Position numbers and translations under genes: made by a program. Below are positions 25,328-34,204 of a stretch of DNA of 64,000 nucleotides, piece by piece. The stretch is from Henriciella sp045287255. Lineage in GTDB: Bacteria > Pseudomonadota > Alphaproteobacteria > Caulobacterales > Hyphomonadaceae. Positions within the stretch are counted from its first letter, which is position 1. The number at the start of each line of letters is the position of its first letter. The stretch lies in contig NZ_CP137142.1 of the NCBI RefSeq assembly GCF_045287255.1, positions 62,001 through 126,000 of the forward strand, written 5' to 3'. The notes beneath the pieces were generated by a model that saw only the letters and a list, made by a program, of their open reading frames with translations, was not told where the DNA came from and did not search any database.

Positions 25328-27121
25328 ATGGGACTGTTCCAAACAATTGGGCGCGAGTTTACGACGCTTCGTACCCTGAGCGGGTTGAAGAAGTGGACGA
25401 AGGATATCGCGCCGGAGAGTGCGCAACTTGTCCCGGATGACTTTGAAGATGTCGTCGACAAATATCCAAATAATGTCGCCTGGCGCTTTGAAGGAGCCGT
25501 CACCACTTATGCCGAGATGGATGAGTTGGCGAACCGGGTGGCCCATTGGGGCCTTGGTCAGGGTTTAAAAGCGGGCGATACGGTTGCGCTGTTCATGGAG
25601 AACCGACCGGAATATGTGTCGATCTGGTATGGCCTATCCAAGATTGGCGTCGTTGTCGGTCTGATCAATCATAACCTGACAGACAAGGCGTTGGCCCATT
25701 GTGTAAACATCGCTGAGGCAAAAGCGATCATTACCGGCGCAGATGTTGATGATCATGTGCGTAGCGCTGATGGCCTGTTTGAGGGTGAGCCAGTGATCTG
25801 GACGCTTGGCGGCACTGTTGGCGAAGACCTTGGGAAAGCGCTTGCAAGCGCCTCAACCGATCGCCCCTCACGATCTCATCGCGAGCACTTGCTGGGCAAG
25901 GATCTGGCGCTTTACGTCTATACATCTGGCACAACGGGTCTACCGAAGGCGGCACGCCTGACCCATGCCCGTACACAGGGTATGATGCGTAGCTTCATTG
26001 CGCCCTGCCGGATCACAGCGCGCGACCGGGTTTACATCACCCTGCCACTGTATCACGGCACAGGTGGTCTTTGTGGTGTTGGCCAGGCCCTCATGACAGG
26101 TGCCAGCATTGTGTTGCGGAAGAAGTTCTCTGCTAGTCAGTTCTGGGACGATGCGACGGATCAGGGCGTTACGGCCATTGTCTATATTGGGGAACTGTGT
26201 CGCTACTTGATGAACTCACCAGAACACCCGAAGGAGCGTGCCCACAAGATCCGTACGGGCTTTGGCAATGGCCTGCGCCCGGATATCTGGCAGGACTTTA
26301 TGGACCGTTTCAGCATTCCGCATCTGGCCGAGTTCTATGGTTCCACGGAAGGCAATGTCAGCTTCATCAATGTTGATGGCAAAGTTGGCACGGTTGGACG
26401 CATCCCGAGCTATCTGGAAAAGTCGATTTACGGTCATATCGCCTTTGTGAAGTTTGACGTGGTCGAGGAAGAGCCGGTGCGCGGGGAAGATGGGTTCTGC
26501 ATTCGTACAGACCCGGATGAGCCAGGCGAAGCCATCGGCAAGGTTGGTGACGACACACGCACGCGGTTTGAAGGCTATAATGACGAAGCCGCAACCAAGA
26601 AGAAAATCCTCCGCGACGTCTTCGAAAAGGGCGATATGTGGTTCCGTACGGGCGATCTGATGAAAAAGGATGAGCTCGGCTATATCTACTTCGTTGACCG
26701 GATTGGCGATACGTTCCGCTGGAAGGGCGAGAATGTTTCGACCAATGAGGTTGCCGAGACCGTAGCCAAAGCCCCCGGTATCGCGACGGCGAATGTTTAC
26801 GGGGTCTCTGTTCCCGGAACCGATGGTCGCGCCGGCATGGCGGCCATCACGACGGATGGCGAGGTTGATTTCGATACCCTGCATACTTGGCTTGACGAGC
26901 GTTTGCCGAAATATGCCATTCCGCTATTCATTCGAGTCCAGCAAGAAGCTGAAACCACAGGGACGTTCAAATATCGCAAGGTTGAACTGGTCAAGGAAGG
27001 TTTCGACCCTGAACAGGTTGCCGGGGAACCCCTATGGTACTTTAATCCAGAGTCTGCGAAGTATGAGGCCTTAACCGGCGATACTTATGAAACGCTGAAA
27101 TCTGGAGCGATAAAGTTCTAA
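25328..27121 (+). CDS. Long-chain acyl-CoA synthetase (FATP/FadD6 type)
   Basis: 597-residue ANL-superfamily adenylating enzyme that activates fatty acids to acyl-CoA. The P-loop YTSGTTGLPKAARLTHAR (about residue 197) and the FATP-type FYGSTEGNVSFINVDGKVGTVGR and GDLMKKDELGYIYFVDRIGDTFRWKGENVSTNEV motifs place it with very-long-chain/FATP-like synthetases, as do the short N-terminus and the final TGTFKYRKVELVKEGFDP. It is probably cytoplasmic or membrane-associated. It is the first gene of a run with the lipoprotein and thiD behind it. Confidence 0.92.
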   Translation: MGLFQTIGREFTTLRTLSGLKKWTKDIAPESAQLVPDDFEDVVDKYPNNVAWRFEGAVTTYAEMDELANRVAHWGLGQGLKAGDTVALFMENRPEYVSIWYGLSKIGVVVGLINHNLTDKALAHCVNIAEAKAIITGADVDDHVRSADGLFEGEPVIWTLGGTVGEDLGKALASASTDRPSRSHREHLLGKDLALYVYTSGTTGLPKAARLTHARTQGMMRSFIAPCRITARDRVYITLPLYHGTGGLCGVGQALMTGASIVLRKKFSASQFWDDATDQGVTAIVYIGELCRYLMNSPEHPKERAHKIRTGFGNGLRPDIWQDFMDRFSIPHLAEFYGSTEGNVSFINVDGKVGTVGRIPSYLEKSIYGHIAFVKFDVVEEEPVRGEDGFCIRTDPDEPGEAIGKVGDDTRTRFEGYNDEAATKKKILRDVFEKGDMWFRTGDLMKKDELGYIYFVDRIGDTFRWKGENVSTNEVAETVAKAPGIATANVYGVSVPGTDGRAGMAAITTDGEVDFDTLHTWLDERLPKYAIPLFIRVQQEAETTGTFKYRKVELVKEGFDPEQVAGEPLWYFNPESAKYEALTGDTYETLKSGAIKF

Positions 27122-27723
27122 TGAAACCAATGATATTCGGGCTTGGCGCGTCGCTGTTTGCAGCGGCGGCCTGCCAACATGTAGCAGAGACCCAGCCATC
27201 TGCAGGTAAGCTCTGGTTCGAGGCTTTAGCCGACCTGTGCGGGCAAGGCGCGTTTGCCGGGCAGCTTGTCTCCGATGATGAGGTCGATGCTGAGTTTAAA
27301 ACCTCTGCTTTGATCGCTGGGCCAGCAACCTGTACTGAGGGCGAGGTCCGTATTCCTTTTGCGGTGGATGATGATCGCTCGCGGACATGGGTGATTACAG
27401 AGACTGAAGCCGGTTTGCGGTTCAAACATGACCATCGTCACAAGGATGGTACGAAAGATGTGCTGACCTGGTATGGCGGCGATGTTTTGGGAGAAGGGAC
27501 AGTTAACCGACAGGAGTTTCCGGTTGATGCCGAAACGCGCGCGCTGTTTACTCGCGAAGGGATTGAGGTGTCGAACCAGAATACCTGGGCGATGGATATC
27601 GTGCCCGGTGAGACGCTGACCTATCAGATGTGGCGTCCCAATCGTAATTTTCAGGTTGAGTTTGATCTGACGACTGAAATCCCTGCTCCGCCTTTACCGT
27701 GGGGCGTGGAGCCGATTGAATGA
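27121..27723 (+). CDS. Exported lipoprotein of unknown function
   Basis: 200-residue protein with a short signal peptide ending in a lipobox-like AAAAC (Cys18). The rest is mainly beta (VRIPFAVDDDRSRTWVITETEAGLRFKHDHRHKDG). No domain name can be assigned with confidence. The ATG overlaps the stop of the acyl-CoA synthetase (TAATG), and the next gene thiD starts in its stop (ATGA), so translation is coupled along this operon. Possibly an envelope protein linked to lipid handling, but that is only from context. Confidence 0.7.
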   Translation: MKPMIFGLGASLFAAAACQHVAETQPSAGKLWFEALADLCGQGAFAGQLVSDDEVDAEFKTSALIAGPATCTEGEVRIPFAVDDDRSRTWVITETEAGLRFKHDHRHKDGTKDVLTWYGGDVLGEGTVNRQEFPVDAETRALFTREGIEVSNQNTWAMDIVPGETLTYQMWRPNRNFQVEFDLTTEIPAPPLPWGVEPIE

Positions 27724-28541
27724 CAAAAGAGACCGATGCTCCTAAGGGGCGCGTGCTGATTGTTGCTGGCTCGGATAGTGGCGGGGGCGCCGGGATTCAG
27801 GCTGACATTAAAGCCGTCACGATGCTCGGTGGTTATGCCATGACGGCAATCACCGCGATCACCGCACAGGATACGACCGGCGTGCATGGGGTCTGGCCTG
27901 TCGCGCTTGATGCGGTTCAGGGACAGATGCGCGCCTGCCTGAGCGATATTGGCGCTGATGCGGTGAAGACAGGCATGCTGGGTTCTGCAGAACTGGTGGA
28001 GCTGGTTGCAGAGACCCTTGATGAGCAAGCCAAAGCGGTGCCGACCGTGATTGACCCGGTTATGGTGGCAACGTCGGGTGATCGTCTGGTTGATCAGAAA
28101 GCCGTCAGCGCGATTGCATCACTTCTGATACCAGGAGCGGGTCTGGTTACGCCCAATGCTCCAGAGGCTGAAGTTCTTACCGGCAAGGCTGTCGATGGGA
28201 TCAATGGCCAGCGCCGTGCAGCTGAAGCTCTGCTCGAACAGGGCGCGAAAGCGGCCCTCGTCAAAGGGGGGCATATTCCCGGAAGCCCGATCATTGATGT
28301 TTTGCAGAGCCAGAAGGGCGAATGGATTTTTGAAGGTGAGCGGATTGAAACGCGCTCAACGCATGGCACGGGCTGTACGCTTGCGAGCGCCACTGCGGCT
28401 CTTATCGCGCAAGACCTTCCTCTGCCAGAGGCGGTCGAGAAAGCCCGCGAATACCTCTTTGGAGCGATCAAAAATGCTCCGGACCTCGGCAAAGGTCATG
28501 GGCCTGTTGCCCATAACTGGCTGTTATCAAAAGAGTCCTGA
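27720..28541 (+). CDS. thiD: Hydroxymethylpyrimidine/phosphomethylpyrimidine kinase
   Basis: 273-residue ribokinase-like enzyme that phosphorylates HMP to HMP-PP in thiamine biosynthesis or salvage. VAGSDSGGGAGIQADIK (about residues 15-31), the DPVMVATSGDRL motif and the anion-hole motif STHGTGCTLASATAA (about 220) are diagnostic. It has no TPP riboswitch of its own; it is inside an operon and overlaps the preceding gene by 4 bases. Length and motifs suggest a functional enzyme. Confidence 0.95.
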   Translation: MTKETDAPKGRVLIVAGSDSGGGAGIQADIKAVTMLGGYAMTAITAITAQDTTGVHGVWPVALDAVQGQMRACLSDIGADAVKTGMLGSAELVELVAETLDEQAKAVPTVIDPVMVATSGDRLVDQKAVSAIASLLIPGAGLVTPNAPEAEVLTGKAVDGINGQRRAAEALLEQGAKAALVKGGHIPGSPIIDVLQSQKGEWIFEGERIETRSTHGTGCTLASATAALIAQDLPLPEAVEKAREYLFGAIKNAPDLGKGHGPVAHNWLLSKES

Positions 28542-28588
28542 CCACGATGCCCCGTTGACGCAAATCGAGCTTTGCGGCATTGGAGGCC

Positions 28589-30040
28589 ATGTCAAAACTC
28601 AATAAACCTCATGAAATTGTCGATGCCCTGCAAGAGCTCTATGCAGAGGCTGTCGAGGCGCTGAATGCGGCGCTGACTCTTTATCTGAAAGAAGGGACAC
28701 CGCCGGACGCCGAAACGCGTATGGCCGGGGCGTTCTGTTACCCCGAACTGGTCATCCACTATAACCCGGATGGCCCGCCACCGCCGATTTCGCGGGCATT
28801 CGGAAAGATCAGCGAGCCTGGAACCTATGTCACCACGGTGACACAGCCGAATTTCTTCCGGCGCTACCTGGTCGAGCAGTTAAAACCGCTTCTCGCCGAC
28901 TATAATGTCGAGATCGAGGTGCGCCGCTCGCATGCCGAAATCCCTTATGCCTATGTCTGGGACAGTGAGCAGGCCGATGGTCTGGACGAGATCAACCCGG
29001 CAGAGCTGGCCAAGTGGTTTCCATCCCCGAAACTGCAGGATATTGGTGATGAAATCGCCGATGGGGAGCTGTACGATCCGTTTGATGAGCGCCCATTGGC
29101 CCTATTTGACGGGCCTCGCACCGATTTTTCCCTGAAAAGACTCGCCCACTATACCGGGACACCTGCGGCACATTTCCAGCGGTACTTATTGTTCACCAAT
29201 TACCACCGCTACGTTGATGCCTTTGCCGATTGGGCGGTGGAGCAGATTCAATCTGGCGACAGTCGTTATGAAACATTGTCTGTTCCTGGTGGTCTTGTTG
29301 TCGATAAAGACACCCAGAATGCGCGTGAAGCGATCGATGCGGCTCCGTGGCGCCGATTCCAGATGCCAGCCTATCACCTGACAGCCCCTGATGGCTCCGG
29401 GATCACGCTGGTCAATATCGGGGTCGGGCCGTCGAATGCGAAGACGATCACGGATCATTTGGCAGTACTGCGTCCGGAGTGCTGGATCATGGTTGGGCAT
29501 TGCGGCGGTCTACGCCACTCGCAAGCGATCGGGGATTATGTTCTTGCGCACGCCTACTTGCGTGATGATCACGTGCTTGATGCGGTTCTACCGCCGGATA
29601 TTCCGGTCCCACCGATCGCAGAAGTGCAGGTCGCGCTGCAGGAAGCTTCAGCCGAAGTGACGGGGGAAAGGGGCGATGCCCTGAAGAAGCGCCTGCGGAC
29701 AGGCACAGTTGTCACCACTGATGATCGCAATTGGGAGTTGCGCTTCAGTGAGACAGCCCGGCGGTTTAACAAGTCCCGCGCGATTGCCATTGATATGGAA
29801 AGTGCGACGATTGCGGCGAACGGTTTCCGTTTACGGGTGCCATATGGCGTTCTGCTTTGCGTTTCGGACAAGCCATTGCATGGGGAGATCAAACTCCCCG
29901 GCGCGGCCAATCGTTTCTATGAGCGCGCAATTGGCGAGCATATTCGCATTGGGATTGCGACACTGGAGAAGTTGGCTCATGAGGGGGCCGCCCTACATAG
30001 TCGGAAACTTCGCGCCTTTGACGAGCCGCCATTTAGATAA
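28589..30040 (+). CDS. amn: AMP nucleosidase
   Basis: 483-residue enzyme that splits AMP into adenine and ribose 5-phosphate, helping to control adenylate pools. The N-terminal Amn domain is followed by the nucleoside phosphorylase fold with IMVGHCGGLRHSQAIGDYVLA and AIDMESATIAANGFRLRVPYGVLLCVSDKPLHGE. ATG 28589 is used; GGAGG sits only 2 bases before it, and an in-frame TTG at 28580 is an alternative. It is the middle gene of a same-strand group (thiD, amn, phosphatase, ycgN). Confidence 0.95.
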   Translation: MSKLNKPHEIVDALQELYAEAVEALNAALTLYLKEGTPPDAETRMAGAFCYPELVIHYNPDGPPPPISRAFGKISEPGTYVTTVTQPNFFRRYLVEQLKPLLADYNVEIEVRRSHAEIPYAYVWDSEQADGLDEINPAELAKWFPSPKLQDIGDEIADGELYDPFDERPLALFDGPRTDFSLKRLAHYTGTPAAHFQRYLLFTNYHRYVDAFADWAVEQIQSGDSRYETLSVPGGLVVDKDTQNAREAIDAAPWRRFQMPAYHLTAPDGSGITLVNIGVGPSNAKTITDHLAVLRPECWIMVGHCGGLRHSQAIGDYVLAHAYLRDDHVLDAVLPPDIPVPPIAEVQVALQEASAEVTGERGDALKKRLRTGTVVTTDDRNWELRFSETARRFNKSRAIAIDMESATIAANGFRLRVPYGVLLCVSDKPLHGEIKLPGAANRFYERAIGEHIRIGIATLEKLAHEGAALHSRKLRAFDEPPFR

Positions 30041-30051
30041 GGGCATTTGCC

Positions 30052-30834
30052 ATGCAGGACCGTATCAAATCGTTTCAGGGTATTCGCAATTTCCGCGACT
30101 TTGGCGCTTATGAAGGCGCAGGTGGCAGGAAAATTCGCTCCGGCTCCTTGTTCCGCTCGGCCCAGTTTGGTGAGGCAACGCCAGAAGACCTTGAGGCGCT
30201 TAAAAGCTTCTCGATTGCGGTGCAGGCTGATCTGCGCCGGCCCGATGAGCGTGAGCGGCATGGTCACCGCTGGCCGGTTGAGGGTGTGACCGTCATCAAG
30301 TCTGACAAAGGCTATGCCAAGGATGCCCCGCATGTGCGCTTCCTCAATCGTGTCTCTGTTGATGCGGATGAAGCGCGCGACTGGATGACTGATTATTACC
30401 GTGAAGCGCCCTATAAGGAGCAGCATGTTGAGACGTTCCGGGCCTGGTTTCGTGCTTTGGCCGCGCTTGAGGATGATCAGGCCGCGGTGGTCAATTGCGC
30501 CGCCGGGAAAGATCGAACCGGCATTCTCTGCGCGTTGACCCATCATGTGCTGGGTGTCGACCGTGAAGCCATCTTTGCCGACTATGACCTGACCAATCAT
30601 GCCGCCAATGTTGCGACGCGCCTCCCGGAAATGGCGCGGATGTTCAATGAGTATATCGGCAAGGATTATCCGGACGAGGTTTATCATCCCTTCGTTGGAG
30701 TGGAGGCGGTCTTTCTTGAAGCGGCGCTGGATACGATGAGCGAGAAGTCGGGCAGTCTTGATGAATATCTGTCTGAAACACTCGGCGTAGACCTTGAGAT
30801 GCGTGAAGCCTTGCGTGGCCGGATGCTGGCCTGA
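30052..30834 (+). CDS. Tyrosine/dual-specificity phosphatase family protein
   Basis: 260-residue phosphatase of the Y_phosphatase3-like group, often annotated as protein-tyrosine phosphatase; related enzymes also act on phosphoinositides. The N-terminus GIRNFRDFGAYEGAGGRKIRSGSLFRSAQF is the family entry motif, and the catalytic C-x5-R loop is C149-AAGKDR155-TG. Cytoplasmic, no signal peptide. It lies 11 bases after amn and 1 base before ycgN. Confidence 0.9.
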   Translation: MQDRIKSFQGIRNFRDFGAYEGAGGRKIRSGSLFRSAQFGEATPEDLEALKSFSIAVQADLRRPDERERHGHRWPVEGVTVIKSDKGYAKDAPHVRFLNRVSVDADEARDWMTDYYREAPYKEQHVETFRAWFRALAALEDDQAAVVNCAAGKDRTGILCALTHHVLGVDREAIFADYDLTNHAANVATRLPEMARMFNEYIGKDYPDEVYHPFVGVEAVFLEAALDTMSEKSGSLDEYLSETLGVDLEMREALRGRMLA

Positions 30835-30835
30835 T

Positions 30836-31285
30836 ATGGCGCGGTTCTGGGAAGATAAAGCCCTGACAGAACTTAATCCGCAGGAATGGGAAAGCCTGTG
30901 CGATGGCTGCGGGAAGTGTTGCCTGCTTAAACTGGAAGACGAGGATACAGGCGATATTGCCTATACGCGCCTGCATTGCACATTGCTGGATGCCGGGACC
31001 TGCCGTTGTACCGATTATGAGAACCGCAAGGCGAAAGTACCCGATTGCGTGATCCTGACCCCCAAAAGCGTCAGTGAGCTAAAGTGGATGCCGCGCACCT
31101 GTTCCTATCGCTTGATCCATGAGGGCAAGCCGCTGCCTGACTGGCACCATCTGATCAGCGATGATCGCGAGGCTGTTCACAAGACCGGGAATTCCATTCG
31201 CGGCAAAACGGTCAGCGAGGACACTGTCTTCGATGAAGAAGAACAGATGGACTGGATTGTCGACTGGGAAGGTAATGAGCCCTAA
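30836..31285 (+). CDS. YcgN-family cysteine-cluster protein (UPF0260)
   Basis: 149-residue protein of the YcgN/UPF0260 family, small cytoplasmic proteins with conserved cysteines probably binding a metal or iron-sulphur cluster. LCDGCGKCCLLKLEDEDTGDIAYTRLHC and CRCTDYENRKAKVPDCVILTP match the family closely. Function unknown. ATG 30836 follows the phosphatase stop directly. Its own stop interlocks (CTAA) with the opposite gene. Confidence 0.92.
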   Translation: MARFWEDKALTELNPQEWESLCDGCGKCCLLKLEDEDTGDIAYTRLHCTLLDAGTCRCTDYENRKAKVPDCVILTPKSVSELKWMPRTCSYRLIHEGKPLPDWHHLISDDREAVHKTGNSIRGKTVSEDTVFDEEEQMDWIVDWEGNEP

Positions 31286-31698
31286 TCTGAAGAGGTCTGG
31301 AGCAGTTCATCGAGGGCGATCCGCTGCAGTTTGATGGCAAACTCTCTGGCGGCGCCGCCAAATGCATTTGCGTGCTCGGCAACAATCAGACGCAGATAAG
31401 CATCATCGCGCCGATAGCCATCGGCTTGCAGAGCTTTTTTGAACAAGCTTATCGCCATGCGATTACCGTCTTCGAGGCGGCCCTTGACCATGCGCGCCAT
31501 AACCCGGTCACCGCCAGGCTGTTCAAGCTTTGCAATCTGCTCTTTCAGGCGTGCGAGTTCCTGTGTGAGGGCCGTAATTTGAGATACAATAGCCTCTAGG
31601 GCTCTGCCCTTGGAGGCATTGCACGCTTGCCGAATAAGGTCAGCTCTCTGTTCTTCAGACAGGCGTGGCAAAGCCTGCCGGGTCAATGAGGTGGACAT
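31282..31698 (-). CDS. Coiled-coil protein of unknown function
   Basis: 138-residue hypothetical protein. N-terminal half with a clear heptad-like stretch (SQITALTQELARLKEQIAKLEQ, about residues 43-64), then a conserved-looking helical region (MAISLFKKALQADGYRRDDAYLRLIVAEHANAFGGAAREFAIKL). I do not recognise a family. ATG 31698 chosen because AAGGAG lies 10 bases before it; the longer frame lacks support. It sits downstream of, and on the same strand as, the LuxR regulator gene, about 90 bases away. Confidence 0.65.
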   Translation of the reverse strand: MSTSLTRQALPRLSEEQRADLIRQACNASKGRALEAIVSQITALTQELARLKEQIAKLEQPGGDRVMARMVKGRLEDGNRMAISLFKKALQADGYRRDDAYLRLIVAEHANAFGGAAREFAIKLQRIALDELLQTSSD

Positions 31699-31790
31699 GG
31701 GGGAAACTCCTTGGAGCGGCGACATAGCAGACTCGCCTGATAGGAGTGTCACGCTTGTAAGGGACAAAAACAGGGCGAACTGCTTTTTGG

Positions 31791-32516
31791 TTAAGGCAGG
31801 ATCAAACCTGATCCAATGCCGCGTAAAACCGCGCTAATTCGGTTGTTTACACCCAGTTTTGCAAAGATCCGGCGGATCATTGTGTCGACCGTATTCTCGG
31901 AGATGTTCATGCGCTCTGCGATGAAATTGTTGGACATGCCTGTTGCAACCAGCTTGAGCACCTCGCTCTCACGGGGTGAGAGTTTCTTCATAGGGGCTTC
32001 ATTATGGGCGTTGGACAGCTCCAGATAGCGATTATGGGTTTGCAGGCAGGCAAACTGCAGTTCCAGCTCATCGGCTTCGCTAATATCCAACTCGCCACCA
32101 CAGACCCCTAAACCGAAATAGGCCATTGTCCCTTTCGGCCCGAACACCGGAACAGCCAGCCCATCGGTCAGGCCAGACTCCTTGAGTTCTTCCAGAAAGT
32201 GCTTCTGTTTGGCAGTGAGAGCCAGGCGCTTGGAGACATCAAACCAGTGAAAGGGGCGGGCTTCCCGTCGCGCCTGCTCGATTACCGGGTCAATCTGAGC
32301 ATAATGTTCCTCAATATACTGGCTGACCCAGTCTTTAGGGAAGTTTTCGCGTACCAGACCAACTTCAATCGGAATGGCGCGCAAGTTTTCAGCGACAATG
32401 TGATAGGAGCTGACATCCACGCCATAGCTGCCGACAAAGATATCGAAGTATCGGAAGAGGGCATCGACCGACGTACACGCTTGCGTGTGCTCAATATACT
32501 CTTCCAGTGATGCCAT
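31791..32516 (-). CDS. LuxR-type regulator with autoinducer-binding domain (solo)
   Basis: 241-residue LuxR-family regulator. The N-terminal autoinducer-binding domain keeps residues typical of acyl-homoserine-lactone binders: Trp and Tyr in DWVSQYIEEHY, Asp in AQIDPV and Trp in FHWFD. The C-terminal helix-turn-helix is LSPRESEVLKLVATGMSNNFIAERMNISENTVDTMIRRIFAKLGVNNRISAVL (about 178-230). No luxI-type synthase is in the window, so it is a solo, either responding to others' signals or with the synthase elsewhere. Confidence 0.88.
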   Translation of the reverse strand: MASLEEYIEHTQACTSVDALFRYFDIFVGSYGVDVSSYHIVAENLRAIPIEVGLVRENFPKDWVSQYIEEHYAQIDPVIEQARREARPFHWFDVSKRLALTAKQKHFLEELKESGLTDGLAVPVFGPKGTMAYFGLGVCGGELDISEADELELQFACLQTHNRYLELSNAHNEAPMKKLSPRESEVLKLVATGMSNNFIAERMNISENTVDTMIRRIFAKLGVNNRISAVLRGIGSGLILP

Positions 32517-32545
32517 GAACCCTCACTTTTGAGGAGTATAGCAGA

Positions 32546-32983
32546 CTAGCTCACTTGTGCGCGGATTTTCTTTGCGATCTGCTCTAGTTTATCGAGGTCC
32601 GCCATGCCGCCCTGGGCGTGGCCTTTCAAAATCTCACCCTCACGACGTGGGATAATATGGAAGTGAAGATGGAAAACGGTCTGGCCCGCCGGTGCCCCAT
32701 TAAACTGGGTCAGGACGATCCCGTCCGGCGACAAGGCGGCTTCAACCGCTTGCGCCACGCGTTGGACGCGATCCATGAACGGGCCAAGCTTTGCGGTGGG
32801 CATATCGAGGAAATTACGCGCCTCAACGTCTTTCGGAATGACCAGTGTATGGCCCTCGGTCTGAGGAAAGACATCCATAAAGGCCAGCGCCACATCATCC
32901 TCATAGACCTTTACCGATGGCATATCCCCGCGCAGGATTTTGGCGAAGATATTATCCGGGTCATAGGGGGCGTGGAGGGTCAT
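32546..32983 (-). CDS. HIT family nucleotide-binding hydrolase
   Basis: 145-residue histidine-triad protein, a nucleoside phosphoramidase or dinucleotide hydrolase. The triad motif HLHFHIIPR lies about residues 99-107, and the N-terminus NIFAKILRGDMPSVKVYEDDVALAFMDVFPQTEGHTLVIPK is typical of HinT-like bacterial proteins. Cytoplasmic; small and probably housekeeping. It is followed by the GNAT-like gene upstream on the same strand with 17 bases between, so likely co-transcribed. Confidence 0.93.
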   Translation of the reverse strand: MTLHAPYDPDNIFAKILRGDMPSVKVYEDDVALAFMDVFPQTEGHTLVIPKDVEARNFLDMPTAKLGPFMDRVQRVAQAVEAALSPDGIVLTQFNGAPAGQTVFHLHFHIIPRREGEILKGHAQGGMADLDKLEQIAKKIRAQVS

Positions 32984-33000
32984 GGCGGAGTATCCTTTAT

Positions 33001-34164
33001 CTATTCGGCTTTCTTAAACGGCGTCCGTTTGCGTAGATAGCCCTGTTCTCGCTCGACGGCCTCGCGCTCGCGTTCAAGATAGTTGTGGATCGCGTCGCGA
33101 AGGCCCGGATGGGCAATCCAGTGGGCCGAATAGGTTGTCACTGGGCCATAGCCTCGCGCCAGTTTGTGGCCGCCCTGAGCGCCCGCCTCAACCGTCTTGA
33201 GGCCGTTCGCAATGGCATAATCGATGGCCTGATAGTAGCAGGTCTCGAAATGCAGCATCGGGCGCTGTTCAATACAGCCCCAATAGCGCCCATAAAGCGC
33301 CTCGCCGCCAATCATGTTGAGCGCTCCGGCAATCGGGCGATCCCTATCCATCGCGAAGATGAGCAGGATGTGTTCAGCCATCCGCTCCCCCAGAACGGAG
33401 AAGGTCTCGCGGTTCAGGTAAGGTGAGCCCCATTTACGCTGGCCTGTATCAACGTAGAAGTCATAGAAAGCGTCCCAGTGGGCCTCGGTAATGGCGTCCC
33501 TTGTGACGTGTTCAAAGCGTAAGCCGTTCTGCGCCTTGGCGCGCTCTTTGCGCAAATTCTTGCGCTTGGCCGAGGATAGGACCGCGAGAAAGTCATCAAA
33601 CGAGCTGTACCCGTCATTTTGCCAGTGGAATTGCTGGTCTGTGCGGATGAGCAGGCCATCCTGTTGTAGGGCGGCGGCCATGTCGGGCTGCAGGAAGTTC
33701 ACATGTAGGGAGGAAAACCCGTTCTGTTCGGCCAGTTGAACTGCCCCGGCGAGCAAGGCGCGTTGCAGCCTGATCTCGTCTGGTCCGGGCGGTGTCAGGA
33801 GTCGTCGTCCTGTCACGGGCGTAAAAGGCACAGCGCAGAGGAGTTTGGGATAATACTCACCCCCGGCGCGGTAATAAGCATCAGCCCAGCTGTGATCGAA
33901 GACAAATTCGCCCTGGCTATGCGTTTTGGCATAGAGGGGCATGGCGGCTTTTAGTGTGCCTGCAGCCCCTTCGACCAGAAGGTGGGCAGGCGTCCAGCCG
34001 GTTTCGGGTTGAGCGGCCTCTGTAGCTTCAAGCGCTTCCAGGAAATCCCAGCTAAGGAATGGATCGAAAACGCGCCCCGATGGATTGGCGACACTGTCCC
34101 ATGCCGCCCGGTCGACCTCGGTCAGGCCGTCCACCATACGCAATTTGAAACTTGTCTCATCCAT
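33001..34164 (-). CDS. FemAB/GNAT-like protein (PF04339/COG3146)
   Basis: 387-residue protein of the COG3146/DUF482 family, a double GNAT fold related to FemAB peptidyltransferases; members are annotated as peptidoglycan biosynthesis/recognition or N-acetyltransferase. Diagnostic stretches are SSAKRKNLRKERAKA, DFYVDTGQRKWGSPYLNRETF, FETCYYQAIDYAIANGLKTVEAGAQGGHKLARGYGPV. The substrate is unknown. No signal peptide; cytoplasmic. Confidence 0.88.
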   Translation of the reverse strand: MDETSFKLRMVDGLTEVDRAAWDSVANPSGRVFDPFLSWDFLEALEATEAAQPETGWTPAHLLVEGAAGTLKAAMPLYAKTHSQGEFVFDHSWADAYYRAGGEYYPKLLCAVPFTPVTGRRLLTPPGPDEIRLQRALLAGAVQLAEQNGFSSLHVNFLQPDMAAALQQDGLLIRTDQQFHWQNDGYSSFDDFLAVLSSAKRKNLRKERAKAQNGLRFEHVTRDAITEAHWDAFYDFYVDTGQRKWGSPYLNRETFSVLGERMAEHILLIFAMDRDRPIAGALNMIGGEALYGRYWGCIEQRPMLHFETCYYQAIDYAIANGLKTVEAGAQGGHKLARGYGPVTTYSAHWIAHPGLRDAIHNYLEREREAVEREQGYLRKRTPFKKAE

Positions 34165-34204
34165 ACAGGACTAAGTAGCGGTTCAAAGCGCGTATGGAAG
34201 GGCG

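Noticed and set aside
27700..27760. TPP riboswitch before thiD
   Set aside because: No leader space; thiD starts inside the preceding stop codon and no conserved thi-box sequence is visible.
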